This document shows, piece by piece, positions 35,536 to 47,854 of a DNA stretch of 64,000 bases. Where the stretch lies: positions 255,101 to 319,100 of the forward strand of contig VXBA01004859.1 of assembly GCA_013399895.1 (NCBI GenBank), written 5' to 3'. The stretch's first letter is position 1. The number at the start of each line of letters is the position of its first letter. The DNA comes from Serilophus lunatus (lineage: Eukaryota; Chordata; Aves; Passeriformes; Eurylaimidae). The position numbers were made by a program, and so were the translations under genes. A model generated the notes under the pieces. It was not told the DNA's origin and did not search any database. It was given only the letters and a program-made list of their open reading frames with translations.

Positions 35536-38500
35536 TGTCATTCCCAGATTAGTCCATGCAGGTTCTGAGGAGGAGCCAGTCTGAGTGAATAAAAGAGGAG
35601 TGGGGACCTGACAAGAGGACTCTCTTGAAGTGGATTTTTGGCACTTTGAAGTCTTCAGGAAAGCACTTAAAATATGTGTTTATTTACAACTAGACCCATG
35701 AGCCCCGTTGGTTTCAAAGGAAAAAGTGTAAATGAACCCCTGAGCTGAGCTCTGATATACACAGAAAGATTTTTGCGAGGTGAGCCATCCAAAATGAATA
35801 AAAAAATCCCAAGGCCACAGAAAGGATGTGCAGAAGATGTAACCTGAACATCACAATATCTTAACTGAAATATGACAACTATATCACCAGGCTGCTGGAG
35901 CTTCTTTATCCTTTGTTTCACCTACCTTCTCCAAATTGTGTGCTCAGGATCTGATCTACCCTTGGCTTCCCTGAGCACAGTATGATAAAAAACAGCTTCC
36001 TGCAAAATCTCTCCATCTCTTTATGTTGAAAGGCCATTAATTCATGTCTTCACATTCCTCTTATTTCAGCCTATTCCCTGCTCTGTTTCTTGAACAGAGA
36101 GGGGTTGTGGGAGCTCCCTGTGAGCTCCTCAGGCCTCTCCAACTGGGAATGCTGGAGCCTCTGCTGGGAACGGGGCAGATTGGGTGGAGAGAGTTCTTGG
36201 ACACCAAAGAAATTCTGCACCAAGCACTGGGCTGAGTGATACCAGACCAAAACCCTTCTATTCCATCCCTTGGAACGATTTTAGTGATCAGAATATAATG
36301 GAAACTCTGGGATATATTTATGACTATCTTCCCCATTATTAATTCTCTTTTAAACATTACTGCTTGCCTTTTTCCAGGCCTGCTGATTGGGGGTGACCTT
36401 GTGTTTCTCCTTCCCAGCTTTGCCCCTACACATCACTTGTAAGGCTGTAAATCCTCAGCACCACTTGCAGACAAGAGCAGATGATTCAGCCCTATCTGTG
36501 CATTAATGGACAATCAAGCAGGACTTAAACCACAAAGGGACCCTTGTTGATTGTGTCACGAGGCAGGAAGTGGACAGACAATACTGGGCATTTACTTCAC
36601 AGATGAACAACTTTTGATCTTGAACATCTTTATAGGTTTGCTTTCATGTAATTTTTGCTCGACTTTTCAGGCTGCTGCAGCATCACTGGGTTGCTCTGTA
36701 TGCAGCACATCCTCCTTCTGTGTTCCCTGTTTGGAAAGCTAAGCAGAGCCTTCATGGGAGAGTTGGAAGAGCTTCAGTGACTCCTGTGCACCATGAATTT
36801 GTTACTTTTTCAGCTCATGTTTCCAGCTGAAGTTCAGGAGCAACTATGTTCTTTTATGTGCTTTGTGGTGTCACCTTCAAACCACCTGTAGCGGGCCAGT
36901 GGGAAAGGATCTAGAAGTTTGCAGGATACAAAACCTTTGTCTCACACAATTTCTTTTTGCATTTATTGGTGATTTATTATGCTGTAAAATGTCCTCATTT
37001 GCAGCCTGAAATACTGGGCTCCCTTCTCACAAAAAGAAAAGTCTTCAAGAGCAGGTCTCAGCTTTGCAAGTGGAGGAATGCCTGAGGCTGGTGGGGCTCC
37101 TGCAGTGAGTCAGGGGCAGGTGACAGGCAGGACCTCTCAGGTCCCCTCCAATCAGTCCAGGTCAGCTTATTAAAACACTGTTGTAGGGAACGAGCAGGAT
37201 GTTTTTGCCTTCAGTTCCTTGCTCTGTGGCAGCAGGTGTTTTATGGAGAACATCCAGCTCAATGAAAGCACGAGCCTTTAGTGAACATTCCTGGCACAAA
37301 AATATGTTGTCAATGCTCTATTGATCTACCTGCACGAGCCAGTTCAACAATACAGGGTGCCTTTAATTCCTTTTGATAGTTTGCTCTTTCTTGATGGGCT
37401 CTTCTGATCTTCAGGGACTCACTCTTTGTGCCTGATTACCATTGTAATTCTGGCATTATCTTCTCAGATAAGTTCAGGTAGCTGTTAGGGAAACTATAGA
37501 ATCTTTATCTCCCTCTCAATTCCTACAGATCTGTCCAATGCAAAGCCTTTTAAATCCTGACTTTAAAATATTATTTACCCTCCTTCCAGCATAGGACCTG
37601 TGGGGATTTTAGGCTGTGTATGAAGTGGCAGAGTTGATGCCAGAGCAGTGTATCTGCAAAGCAACTTTGTACTCCATTCATTAACCTTTATCTCTTTTAT
37701 TTTCTCATACTCAAGTCCATGCAACAAATAAGTTGCTGTTTCCTTTTCAAGAGAGCAGATGGTTAAAATAAAAGCAAGTGAAGATCAATGTGTGGTTTCT
37801 GGTGTAACTTCACATCCTGGCCTAAATGGTGGTTTTGTCTCCTGACACAGCACTTCTTGTATTTCATTTCCTCTGAATATTATATCATAACAAATGTGAT
37901 GCTTCTTGCAGCATGCTTTAATGTGGAAATCACAGTGTTAGAAATCAATGAAGTTAATTAGTAGTGATGAATGAGGGAACATTAATTGCCAGACTGGCCA
38001 TTAGGGTTTGGGTGGTTGCAGGGCTGTCAGAGGGGTTTAACTCTTCAGCCTCAAAAGTTAACTGTGTTGCCCTGTGTGCAGTTTGGTTGGTTTTGCCATA
38101 ATGCCAATTAAATACCTTGAATAGAAATTATTCATGAAGGATATAAGTTATATTTCTGCAAAACCACATCAATGTATCTGTTCTGTTTGTTCAATTAACT
38201 CAGTGATTGTCCCACTCTGCACTGAGGGGTCAATGTGGAGCAGCACACTTGACTTCATTAGATTATTTGAATTTACCACAGTGTGACTGAAGTAAAAACC
38301 CTGTCAGTGGTGATTTATTTGCTGACTTGCTGTGCCTCAGATTCTCCGTGTTATTCCCTGAGTTACTCTAGAATAAACAACCAGGGGAATGAAAGTCACT
38401 TTTTTCCCCCCTCCAGTACAAGAGCAATGGGCAGTTGTTTGTGTGGAGGGATGGAACAGGCACTGCTACATCAGCAATTAACACTGATTTTCTCATTATC

Positions 38501-38552
38501 ATTTCCTGTCTCTCCATAGCTTGGCTGATGTGCTGGGCTTTTTTTTTTTTTT

Positions 38553-38553
38553 N
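38553..38553. other. Single undetermined base after poly(T)
   Basis: An N directly follows a run of about 14 T (38539-38552), a typical place for a homopolymer-induced contig break. Confidence 0.85.
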
Positions 38554-38608
38554 CTGTGGCAAAGTTTGACAATGTCACAGAGCTTTCAAAGGCAACCCTT
38601 GCCTTTCA

Positions 38609-38673
38609 TTATGTCATGAAAGAAGAAGAATGCCCAATTCCAAAGAAAACCCTTTTCTTCTTGCATGACATAA
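38609..38673. repeat. Near-perfect 21-bp inverted repeat (hairpin with 23-nt loop)
   Basis: TTATGTCATG at 38609-38618 pairs with CATGACATAA at 38664-38673 without mismatch. After one A/G mismatch the stem continues through AAGAAGAAGA at 38620-38629 against TTTTCTTCTT at 38653-38662, with a single G-T wobble. Total length is 65 nt, with 21 paired positions minus one mismatch. Because the pairing is symmetrical it could fold on either strand. It has pre-miRNA-like dimensions, but the flanks do not extend the stem, as a Drosha substrate normally would; a miniature transposon relic or a protein-binding palindrome are alternatives. Confidence 0.8.
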
Positions 38674-39521
38674 CCTCTTTCGTATTTGAGAGTGTAGTGC
38701 CAGCAGTTGAATTGCTTTGCTATTTAATCTTTACTACAGGCAGCACAATTTAGCCTTTGGAGGGGAGGAATTGGAGAAGAGAAACAAACAGAAATGCCCG
38801 ACTGTCTTTGTGGTGCAGATCACTATTAATGGGCTGCAGGGCAGGCCAAGCTCCTGCTCAGAGCACAGCAGTTTTTTATGTACCAACAGAGGGCTTTTGG
38901 TCTTCGTGGCATCACGCTTTCCTGCTTTTCAACAAAAAAAGAAATAAAGCTTGTCTTCAGTTGATGAAATGTAAACTGACTTTCTCTAAAAAGCAAACTC
39001 TTGCCCTCACAGTGGGTTGTTACTTCCTAAACTGAGTCGAGGTTACCAAATTTTATTTTAAGGATTGGAAAACTTGTAAAATATTCTGAGGATTCTGATT
39101 AATACTTTTCCTTATGTCTCCAGTTAAAACACTTGCCTGATAATTTCTCAGCCAATATATTTGAGTAGAAGGGCATATTTATCCTCTGCAAATGACCCCT
39201 TACAGTGTCAGCAGTTGGACTGGGTGGGCTGGTGGCTCAGAGCCAGAATGAAATATTTGTTTCTGAGGAGCCCAGCTCGATGTGATCAGGTCACAGCTGG
39301 AGCACAGAAACACTAATGCAGAAATTACAACGTAGTCTTGTGGCCTAAATTAGTTGGCAAAGTATCTGAAAATTAAGGAATCAACATGCTTCAATTATTT
39401 GCTGGGTATGAAAATCTTTCTGTAGATACTGTGTGTGTCCCAACTCCTCCCTCGTGGAAGAGCTGCCCTTCCCACAGTCTGTATCAGCAGGGAAATCCCC
39501 AGCCAGGCTTTTCCATCAGGC

Positions 39522-39546
39522 AAAAATAAATAAATAAATAAATAAA
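39522..39546. repeat. (AAAT)n microsatellite
   Basis: Roughly six copies of AAAT/AATA in uninterrupted array. Confidence 0.9.
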
Positions 39547-39717
39547 GGTTATGAGCTGAGATTTCAGAGATTTCTCACCTCTTTCCTTATGTAAAAAGGA
39601 TAACAAAGGAGAAAGTATTACATGTACATTATTTCCTATTTAACTAAGAGCAACGAAAATAAGAATTTGAAAATAAAAAAGTTAAACCTATTTGTTGGGC
39701 TAGAACTAGTTAATTTA

Positions 39718-39775
39718 TAGGGTGCTTTCCAACCCAAGCCTTTCTATGATGATTTCTGTGATTCTGTGATTCTTT
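39718..39775 (+). mobile_element. CR1 LINE extreme 3' tail
   Basis: GGGTGCTTTCCAACCCAAGC is followed by CTTTCTATGATGATTTCTGT and a GATTCTGTGATTCT tail. This is the last 50-60 bp of an avian CR1 including its short terminal direct repeats. Confidence 0.85.
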
Positions 39776-40484
39776 CATTTCTGATTCTGATTGGAATTTC
39801 CATTCTCTGCACATGGGGGTGTCCAACTCTCAGGCATTGCAAGTGAATGTCCTGCAATCCTTGGGGCACTGGAGCTTGTCTGAAACTGTCCTATAAGCAT
39901 TATAATAAATTAATTAGAGTGGACATTTTTAAACCAATCAATTTTGATGCAATTATCGTGTTGGTGTTCATTACTCAGCAGGCAGAACAATGAATCCCAA
40001 ATAGCTTTTGTTTTATTGATATCAAATACCAATATCTTAAAATAGTTTCTCTGAGCAGCAAGAAGATTCTCTTTGTGGTTTCCTTTCTCATGAGGAATTA
40101 TCTTGGGAGAAGCTTTGTTCAGTTTTTTGGGATTCTAAATGCACCAGACCAGTGGTGGCTGTGACAGGGGACCCTGCTCCAGGTGGGAGAAGTGCCATGA
40201 GTCCTTCTCCTCCTGAAGGCAAAATCTGTCTTCTTTGGCTCTTGAGTCTCAGCTCTTTTGCTGACACTGCCACAGGCTCATCTTGAGGGGGGTGATCTGG
40301 TAGCCACACATGGACAATATTAAAGGGCCAAGGAGAAAACTTGGGAGACAAGAAAAACGCCTTGATGTGTTGTGTTGAAGAGCAGAATATGAGAAGATAA
40401 ATTTCAAGTTTAGAGCTTGGAGCAAATCTTTGCGTTGGATGTGCTTTGGTTTTAAGTTGAAATGCAACACAGACCTCAGGGAAG

Positions 40485-40562
40485 AGAGGTGCAAATTCCC
40501 AACCCAGCCCTGGTCTCTGGAACAGAGGTGCACATTCCCAGCCCAGCCCTGGTCTCTGGCTG
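40485..40562. repeat. 39-bp tandem duplication, two copies
   Basis: Copy 1 at 40485-40523 begins AGAGGTGCAAATTCCCAACC and copy 2 at 40524-40562 begins AGAGGTGCACATTCCCAGCC; both continue with CAGCCCTGGTCTCTGG. Only two differences appear in the first 36 positions, so the duplication is fairly recent. Confidence 0.9.
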
Positions 40563-41743
40563 CCTGAGGGATTTCCCAGAGCAGACTCTGAAGTGCCTGA
40601 AATGCAGATTTACTGCAGCTGCTCTGCATCTTGTCCTGCAAAATAAATCAGTCAGTGGGGCCTTATTTCCTCCACAGTTCTTTGAGCTTTTCCTGTACAT
40701 GGAGGGATTGTGAAATTTGTGGTTTGGCACTGACCACAGGAGAGAACAGCTTCCTCAGTTTTGTCTGGAATGCCTCAGGTAGAAGGACATGGAGGTGCTC
40801 AGGTATCAGCCCTGATGCACAGGGAATGGGTTGCCTGTTCCTTTCCCTTTAGCATAAAAACTGCCTTAAAGGTTGATCAGCAGCCAGTGTGAACCACTGG
40901 GCAAATTGTCACTGATTTCAGTGGATTTTGCACAAAAGTTTTGGGTAACACGTCTAAATATTTTCACCTCTGAGCTTTGGAAACATGGGATGATGCTGTG
41001 GAGCTGCTTTGTCTAATGGCAGTTGGCCAAACTTGCTCACAAAAAAGTTCCACATTCTAAGTTTCTCAGCAGTGAATTGTGCTGACACAAGTAGGCAGTG
41101 TCAAAACATGTGAAAGTCTAGGCTTTGCTTTTTTTAATTCTAAAACTGGAGAAAAAAAACTACAAAAAGATCTCCTAGTGCCCTGAGCTACAGTGGGTAC
41201 TGTGGGTCCTGTGCTGGCTGAGTTGCTGTTTAGAGCTCTCCCATCTGTCCTGCTGGAAAGTCTGCCTGGAAGGAATGAAAGAGGCTGTGAAGGACACAGC
41301 AAAGGAAATCAACCAAGGAGCAAGAAAAAGAAAACAGTGAAATCTGACATTATGATAGGAATTTTTTTTTTCAAATCCCACGTGAAAGTCTATTTGATGA
41401 TTTTTCATTATGCATCTGATTAATATATTTTTTATTTAGGGGATTATCATATTGCTGGATTTGGAATAATTTAAGTTTGAAATGTGATAGCTGATTTTGC
41501 TGGTCAGTGAAGGCAGTGTGATTGGAATACTCAATTTCCTGAGCAAAGGGAAATGTTTCCCACCCTCAGGATGGTTGAGCAGGACACAATCAGTGACCTG
41601 TTTCTACCAATAAAAAGCCAGGGGGGGCTCACACCATGGAGGGCCATTCCAACCTGCTGGTGCCTTGGCAAAGTCCTGAGATTAAAGAACAGATTAAATG
41701 AGGAAGGATTCATTTCAGATTGTGACATTTCAGTGGGAATTAG

Positions 41744-41811
41744 AATTTATTTATTTATTTTTACAGAAGAAGGTGATGGTTTGTACTGGTTTTGGTTTGG
41801 TTTTGGTTTGT
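41744..41811. repeat. (ATTT)n followed by GGTTT/GGTTTT simple repeat
   Basis: ATTTATTTATTTATTTTTAC at 41747 is followed, after about 20 bp, by alternating GGTTTT and GGTTT units to 41811. Confidence 0.75.
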
Positions 41812-42366
41812 ATTTTTATCCCAGGTTTGCACTGAGCAGAGCAAACAGTTCCAAGGGTTAGTGATGGCCACAGCTCCCTTCCCTCTCTCTGGGCTGCACC
41901 TGAGAGCATGTGCTGGGTGATATCCCAGGAGATCCAGCTCTACCTCTTCTTGGAAATGAGTCTCACCCTTCCCGGTGGGTCACATCCTTAGGAACTTTCC
42001 AGAACAGTGATCTGCAGTGTGGCATTTGTTGGGGCTCAGTTTGGATAAATGACTTCAGAACAAGGTTGTCCGTGCACCTTCCATCAGATCACTGATGTTC
42101 CCACTGGCATCAGGCCCTGGAGAGATTTCTTTCCAGGTGTGAAGAACATAGTTGAGCCCATTCCAGCTCTCAGGCACTGCCTGCACTGAGCACAACTGGA
42201 TGATGAGTACTTTTAGTGTTAACTTACCAACAACTCCACAGAAAGTTGGCTTAGCTGGTGTTTTACTTAGATTTAGTTCTGCTGCCAAGCAGATAAAGAC
42301 ACTCACCTGTTCCTTTTGCCTGATTCCATCAGTTAACAGTGATTGGCAGCTGAGAAAGTCACAAAA

Positions 42367-42402
42367 GCAACTTTTTCTGCCTCCGCAACTTTTTCTGCCT
42401 CC
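42367..42402. repeat. 18-bp perfect tandem duplication
   Basis: The unit GCAACTTTTTCTGCCTCC occurs twice head to tail with no differences. Confidence 0.95.
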
Positions 42403-45400
42403 TCGTTTTTTCAGTGTGAAATCCTTCTGGAATGTGTCATTCCTCCTGTGGAGACCCCAGGGAGGAGTCTTTCCACACCAGGCTATATTGGGTATTTGAA
42501 TCTTCTTACACAGTTGGTTTAAAGCATGTGCTAGACTGTCTTCACTTATGGATAGTAAAACATGGCTAAAAAGAATATTTTTCTTTAAAGCAGCTGCTAA
42601 TCAGTAAGATTTTGTTTTGCCAACAGATTTAAAGTTCAAATAGTATTGTTACAAGACCCACACCACTTGCTTGAATTAGGTGCCTGTTTCTTGTCATGTC
42701 AGGTGCCTCCTAGATCCTTTTCTTAGTAAAATGTGTTCCTTCCCCTTGCTGCTTAGGATTCTGCTTTTCCCTATCCAATAATTCCATGGCATATTCAATG
42801 GGATAGAAAAGACATCTCTCCATGTAGCTTTGAAAGGAGACAAGGATGTACCTTAAACTTATACATAATGATTAAATTACAGTGTCTCTGCCATGGCAAT
42901 ACACCTTTATGATAACACAGCATTAAGTCTTTTCTTCTCTGAAGTAATCCATTTAAAGGCTCCCTCATGTCATCTGGAACAATTCTTACTGAAAGATCTG
43001 GACCTCAGCTCATACATAATCTTTAATGTGTTCTTATCTAAACTCTGCCGTATTCTATGGGATAAGGACACAGAGAATTGGGATTCCAGGTGCTCCTTAA
43101 ACAAGGTCTGTAGGTTTACCTGGAGCCATCACCCCCCTGAGGACCTGATTCCAGATGTGTTGTCTGAAGAGCACTGTAGTGGCAGCAGAAGAGCAGAACT
43201 GATGTGCATATGTTGTGCCAGAGAAAAAAAAGAAAACCAAAAAATATTAGAATCTGAAGAATCAAAGAAAGGTTTGGCGCAGATTTCAGGACAGATAAAC
43301 TCTCCTAAAAATTATTAAAAAGGTATGATTGAAAACTGGAATGTCAGGTAACTAATGTGTTTACAGCTGGGGGGGAACAAAGTCTGACAGTGGAAGCTCC
43401 TGAGTCAGCACTTGCTGATGGTCCATGTGGGGTTTTGGGAAGCAAGTTTTCCAGGACTGAGGGCCCAGTGTTGTCATCCTTGGTGCAGCAGAACAGTGCT
43501 GGCACTTTGAAGGTGCCTCACAAAGGGCTGATTCAGGTTCCTGGTTTGTACTTTGAAGGACAAAATGGCTTTTTTCAGGACTATTTTAAAACACAGATTT
43601 TGCAAAACAGTGATGAACAGAGTGACACAATCCCACCACCAGATAATAATTTATGGATCAGGGAATGATTTTTTCCTGTGCCTTATTGACATTTTTCCAC
43701 TCAGGGCAGCCCAAGCACTTCTGTCCAATATTGCTGATCTCCCTGGAGTGGCTGCCACTGTCTTGTTTATTAACAAGGGAAGGAGCAAAGGCTTCATTCA
43801 CAACTCATGTGCAAGTTCCTTGGCACCTTTGCCAGCAAAAATTAGTTGAGCAGCAAAGGACATGATGAAAAGGAGCAAATTAATATCTGGATTTTACTAT
43901 TGTTTGATGTTACAGACAGAAAGTATTAAAAATCTACTTTTTGCCATGATTTTTTTAAGTTTGTTTGTTTCTTTGAGGGTAATTTTATTGGAAAGTGTTG
44001 TGCAGCATTTGAAGCTGCTGCATGAGTTAAGTGCTCAGATCCAAGAGGTTTTGCAGTTAAGGGAATTCTAATTTAGCTAAAATTTCATTTTGTGTGGCTG
44101 TAGTTTTGATAACAATTTGCAATGAAATTTATCCTAAAAACCATGGAAAAAATTGCACCTTTTTATCCCAGAAAGTTTTTTGTCTCTATTTTACAGTTAC
44201 AAACTGAGTCAAATTATTTGCTGATTTAGCTGTGAATGTGTATTTCCTTGCTGGATCTTAGAGTGCAATAATAAATGTAATTAAATTTTAGTCACTTAAA
44301 GAAAACTAAAGCTTCTTCCTGCCACGTGCTCTGGAATTTAGTTTTCCAAATAAACTCAGTGTGTCACTGATGTCCAGAGAAGATCAATACAATGGAAATT
44401 GCAGTTTCCCTCCAAGTGCTGCAGTGTTTTATTCTCACCCATTTCCCCTCAGTTGCCTTTCCCCTGCCAGAGCAGGCACATGGCCATGCCAAGCCCTTGG
44501 AATACAAGGAAACAGAGGGAATATCTGCAAATATTCCTTTTCCTTTCTGTTTTCCATCCCATCCTTCTAAAGTCCTGGGTTGCTTTGTCTCCCCAGGGAG
44601 CAGGAATTTCTCAGTGTTGGGAAGGTTTGGAGCTGAACTCTGTTGTGGCAGCAGTGAAGTGGGTTTGAGTGTCCATAAGTCAAAAGTGCATCTTCTTCAG
44701 GAGACTGGAATTCCCTCCAGAGCCCTGCTGGCTGGGAGAAGGCAGGGACAGCATTCCAGCCTGTGGGAAATGCCCTTGCACTGCTGGACCAGGGATACAA
44801 TTTGTTGGCTTGTTGTTGGATTTGAAGTTTCTTTTAGCTGCAAGTTACTGCCACGAAGCTCAAGAATTAAACTTGAAGTGTCTGAGTGTGTGTGTGTTTC
44901 TCACCTGGGAATGATGCCAAGCTCGCCCTCAGCCAGTCTTTGGCACAGGCTGCACTGGTTCAACCCAGCAGGAGCAGCTCACAGGAGGGGGTGGATGTGC
45001 CCAGGGAGCCACTTTTGGAGTGTGGCCTCTTTTTGCTGTGATATTGCTTGATTTCACATTAATGGGAGTACCTCGTGTGCATCAGACTTTACAGATTGAT
45101 TTGCTGCCCCTCCAGCTTTCCCTCCCCAGGTTCTCTTGCATGTGCTGTGAGTATTTTAGTTGGTCTGTCCCCACACATGCAAAGCTGAGGCCAGCAGGGC
45201 TGTGTTCACTTGCAGCTGGGTTTCCATGATCACGTTCTCAGTGCATTTAGAGGGTGCCACAATTCCACAGGAAGCCCAGTGCAGTCTGAGGGGGCACTGG
45301 ACTCCAATCACTCACTCCCTGCCCAGATTCATCCTGAGCACTGCACCCAAACCAAAGCCTTCCACTGCTGTTGTCTCCTCTCTTCAATCTAAATTAATGT

Positions 45401-47760
45401 GAAGTTAGTTGAAGTCATTGCCAAGATTGGAATTCACTGGAGTTTATTCCTAAACGGAAAGAAAATTAAGACAAACATACAGAGGTTCTTTTTCCCTAAG
45501 ATCTATCATATCATGCACTTTTCCAGGTTCCCCATGGCTGTTGTTGAGATCCAAACTCTTTTCACTCCCCAGCTGTAGTGGCTGATGGGAGGAGCAGATT
45601 CCTGGGCCTTTCTCTTCTCCTTACTTTCAGTCTGACATTTATGTATTTCTCGTTTGATATTGATAGACTTTGGCTTCTCCTCCTAATGCCAGTTGGATTG
45701 GGGATGGTCTGTATGTATTTATCCTTCTGTTTATTCCAAATTGGGATCATCTCTCCTCTATTATTGTGGATAGATTTCCCAGTGCATTTAAGGAACGAGA
45801 GTCCCACTGGAACCTGTCCCTGGCTTGGGTCCTCACTGTGGTGACTTCCAACCCTTCTTGTGATTCCTTGTGGAGGGAAACTGCAGATTACTGTGGCATA
45901 TTGTGGCTCAAATCTCATTGATCCTTTCCAGAGACCAGGATATGTTTTTGTGTTCTGTTTTTCTCCTGATCCTTGTGAGACTTATTCCTCATCTTTTGAA
46001 CCCTACTTCAGGATTCTGGGGGGAGAAAGTTGGTGAGCTCTGTGTCCTGACCAGCCCCCAGAGCTGAGTGTGAGAACCTGGCAGGACATCCCTCCAGTGA
46101 GGGGAGCAAGACTGACCAAAAAGCACTTTAATGATTGGAAAGAGGTGGAAGAGAAGGGGAAGGGACTTGCAGCCAGCACTAATTGTGTTCCTTATGCTGA
46201 CCAGGGTCTACATTTTTCATTCAAGAAGGGAAATGCTTAATCAAGCACTGTGCACGTGCTTTCTCTCTCTTTGTGTCTTTGAAAGAAGAGTATGAAAAAT
46301 GCATGAATTGGACACTGATGTCTGACAGATTATCTCTTGTGTCTCTTGGGAATGAAAAGATTTGGCTGTAGGGCTTCCTGACGTGTTATTTAGCAGAGCA
46401 GACAGACCTGGAGTCCTTTGGTTTCCCACTTTTCAGGCTCTTGGAGTACAATTGAAGTACATGCTGTAGCAATGTCATCCTCGTATACATGGGGAAAAGT
46501 ATTATCAGATAATTAGACTGTGTCATGGAGATGTAATAAAAATCCTTAGGAAATTAATTAATGCACATGTACAATAGCTACTTTACACCACAACACTTTA
46601 GCCATTTAAAATTAGATTCTTTTTAAATAGCAAAAGCAATTAGTCTGCTCTGACTGATTGCTGGCCAATTTTTTTTGATGCAAGACTTTTTTGATTTATG
46701 GGAGTGAAAAAATTAAGGAAGAGAAGGGTAAAATTCCATTGTGGCTGCTCTTAGCAAGGAAAGCATCAAGCTCTAGACCTTTTTTTTTCTGGGCTGCTGT
46801 CCTGGGGTAAAGCTTTGAAACTTTTAATGCATTATTTTCACAAGTAGTAGCTCACTGATGCAATAATGTTTACTCATATCTGCCATGTTCAGATAGAAGA
46901 GTTGGATGATATTTTTCATGTTAAATCTTTTCCTTCTTAAGGAAAAAATATTCAGACTGAAATATCCAAGTTCTTTTTGGTGGCATCTTGGCTTTTGAAA
47001 CAAGTCCCTGGTACCATAACTTTTAGTTTAGTAACAATAAGGCAGAATATCAGCTGTGAAAGGAGACGAGGAAATGAAGAATTTCAATGGACTGGTCACT
47101 GGAATTCTGTTCCACAGAATTTCTGCTCTTGGGCTGGATCCAGCCCAGATCTCATGGTCATGCCTGACTTAGGATGGGTCCTACTGAGGAGCTGGCACTT
47201 GGGCAGGGATTTAAGCATCTATTTGAATCCCAGCTCACATTTGCAGTCAGGAAGTTTGACAATGTTTTTTGTAGCTGCAAATAATTAAGAAAATTTCCAG
47301 TGTCAGCTCCTATCTCTCCAAAGTTGGGGGTTGTGGTGAGATGATGAAGAGCTGAAGAGACTTGTGGTCAAGTATCCTCCAGAATTTTAGGCAACTAAGG
47401 AGAGCTGGATGCACCCTAACTTTGTGATGGTGTCACCCAGCTTTAGCTGTGCTCATCCCTTTCCTCCTCCCAGCCCGTCCCTTGTCCCTCACTCCAGGGA
47501 TGTTCTCTTTCCTGGGTTTCTTCAGGAGAGGACACATTTACTTGGATTCCCACTCTCTGCCTGCACGACCCAGGGCAGGATTAGGATTTCACGTTCCTTT
47601 TCTTTGGTAGAAAGGGGAGAAGTATTGAGTAAGTGACAGGGAAGAAGGATTGCAATGCATATTAAACAGAGAGTGATTGCTGACAGCATGCATTATGGAA
47701 AAGGGCAACCTGCACAAAATGAAATACAAACCTTGCTGGAATTTAGCTGTTGATTTAATG

Positions 47761-47827
47761 TACATTATGGGATTTTCATTGTCTAGGGACTGCCCAGCTG
47801 AAATTTTCCTACAGTTCCCATAATGTA
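47761..47827. repeat. Perfect 12-bp inverted repeat, 43-nt spacer
   Basis: TACATTATGGGA at 47761-47772 is exactly matched by TCCCATAATGTA at 47816-47827. It ends about 25 bp before a CR1 fragment begins. Confidence 0.8.
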
Positions 47828-47854
47828 TTAGTGGTCTTCCTGTTTCAGCTCCAT

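Larger units (their letters stand above)
31445..39715. other. Non-coding stretch, putative intron
   Basis: The longest part of the intron without a recognised transposon, mostly AT-rich. It includes a small hairpin with local duplication at 35461-35535, the near-perfect 65-nt hairpin at 38609-38673, a poly(T) run with an N at 38539-38553 and an (AAAT)n microsatellite near 39,525. Open frames up to 155 codons (34,681-35,148) are overlapped by frames on the other strand and match nothing known to me. Confidence 0.5.
39776..47852. other. Non-coding stretch, putative intron
   Basis: Unique sequence with small tandem duplications at 40485-40562 and 42367-42402, and ATTT/GGTTT-type simple repeats at 41744-41811. 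The longest frame outside the minisatellite (44,392-45,051, 219 codons) lies here; it shows no recognisable domain and I do not call it a gene. A perfect 12-bp inverted repeat lies at 47761-47827. Confidence 0.5.

Noticed and set aside
38556..38753. 65-codon frame spanning the hairpin
   Set aside because: It is short, begins at an alternative start next to an N, and the inverted repeat is a better explanation for local structure.
42307..42352. Minus-strand microexon bounded by CTTTCTCAG and CAG/GTGAGTG-like signals
   Set aside because: The signals are fair but the exon would be only about 43 nt and has no support from neighbours; chance pairs of this quality are expected in 64 kb.
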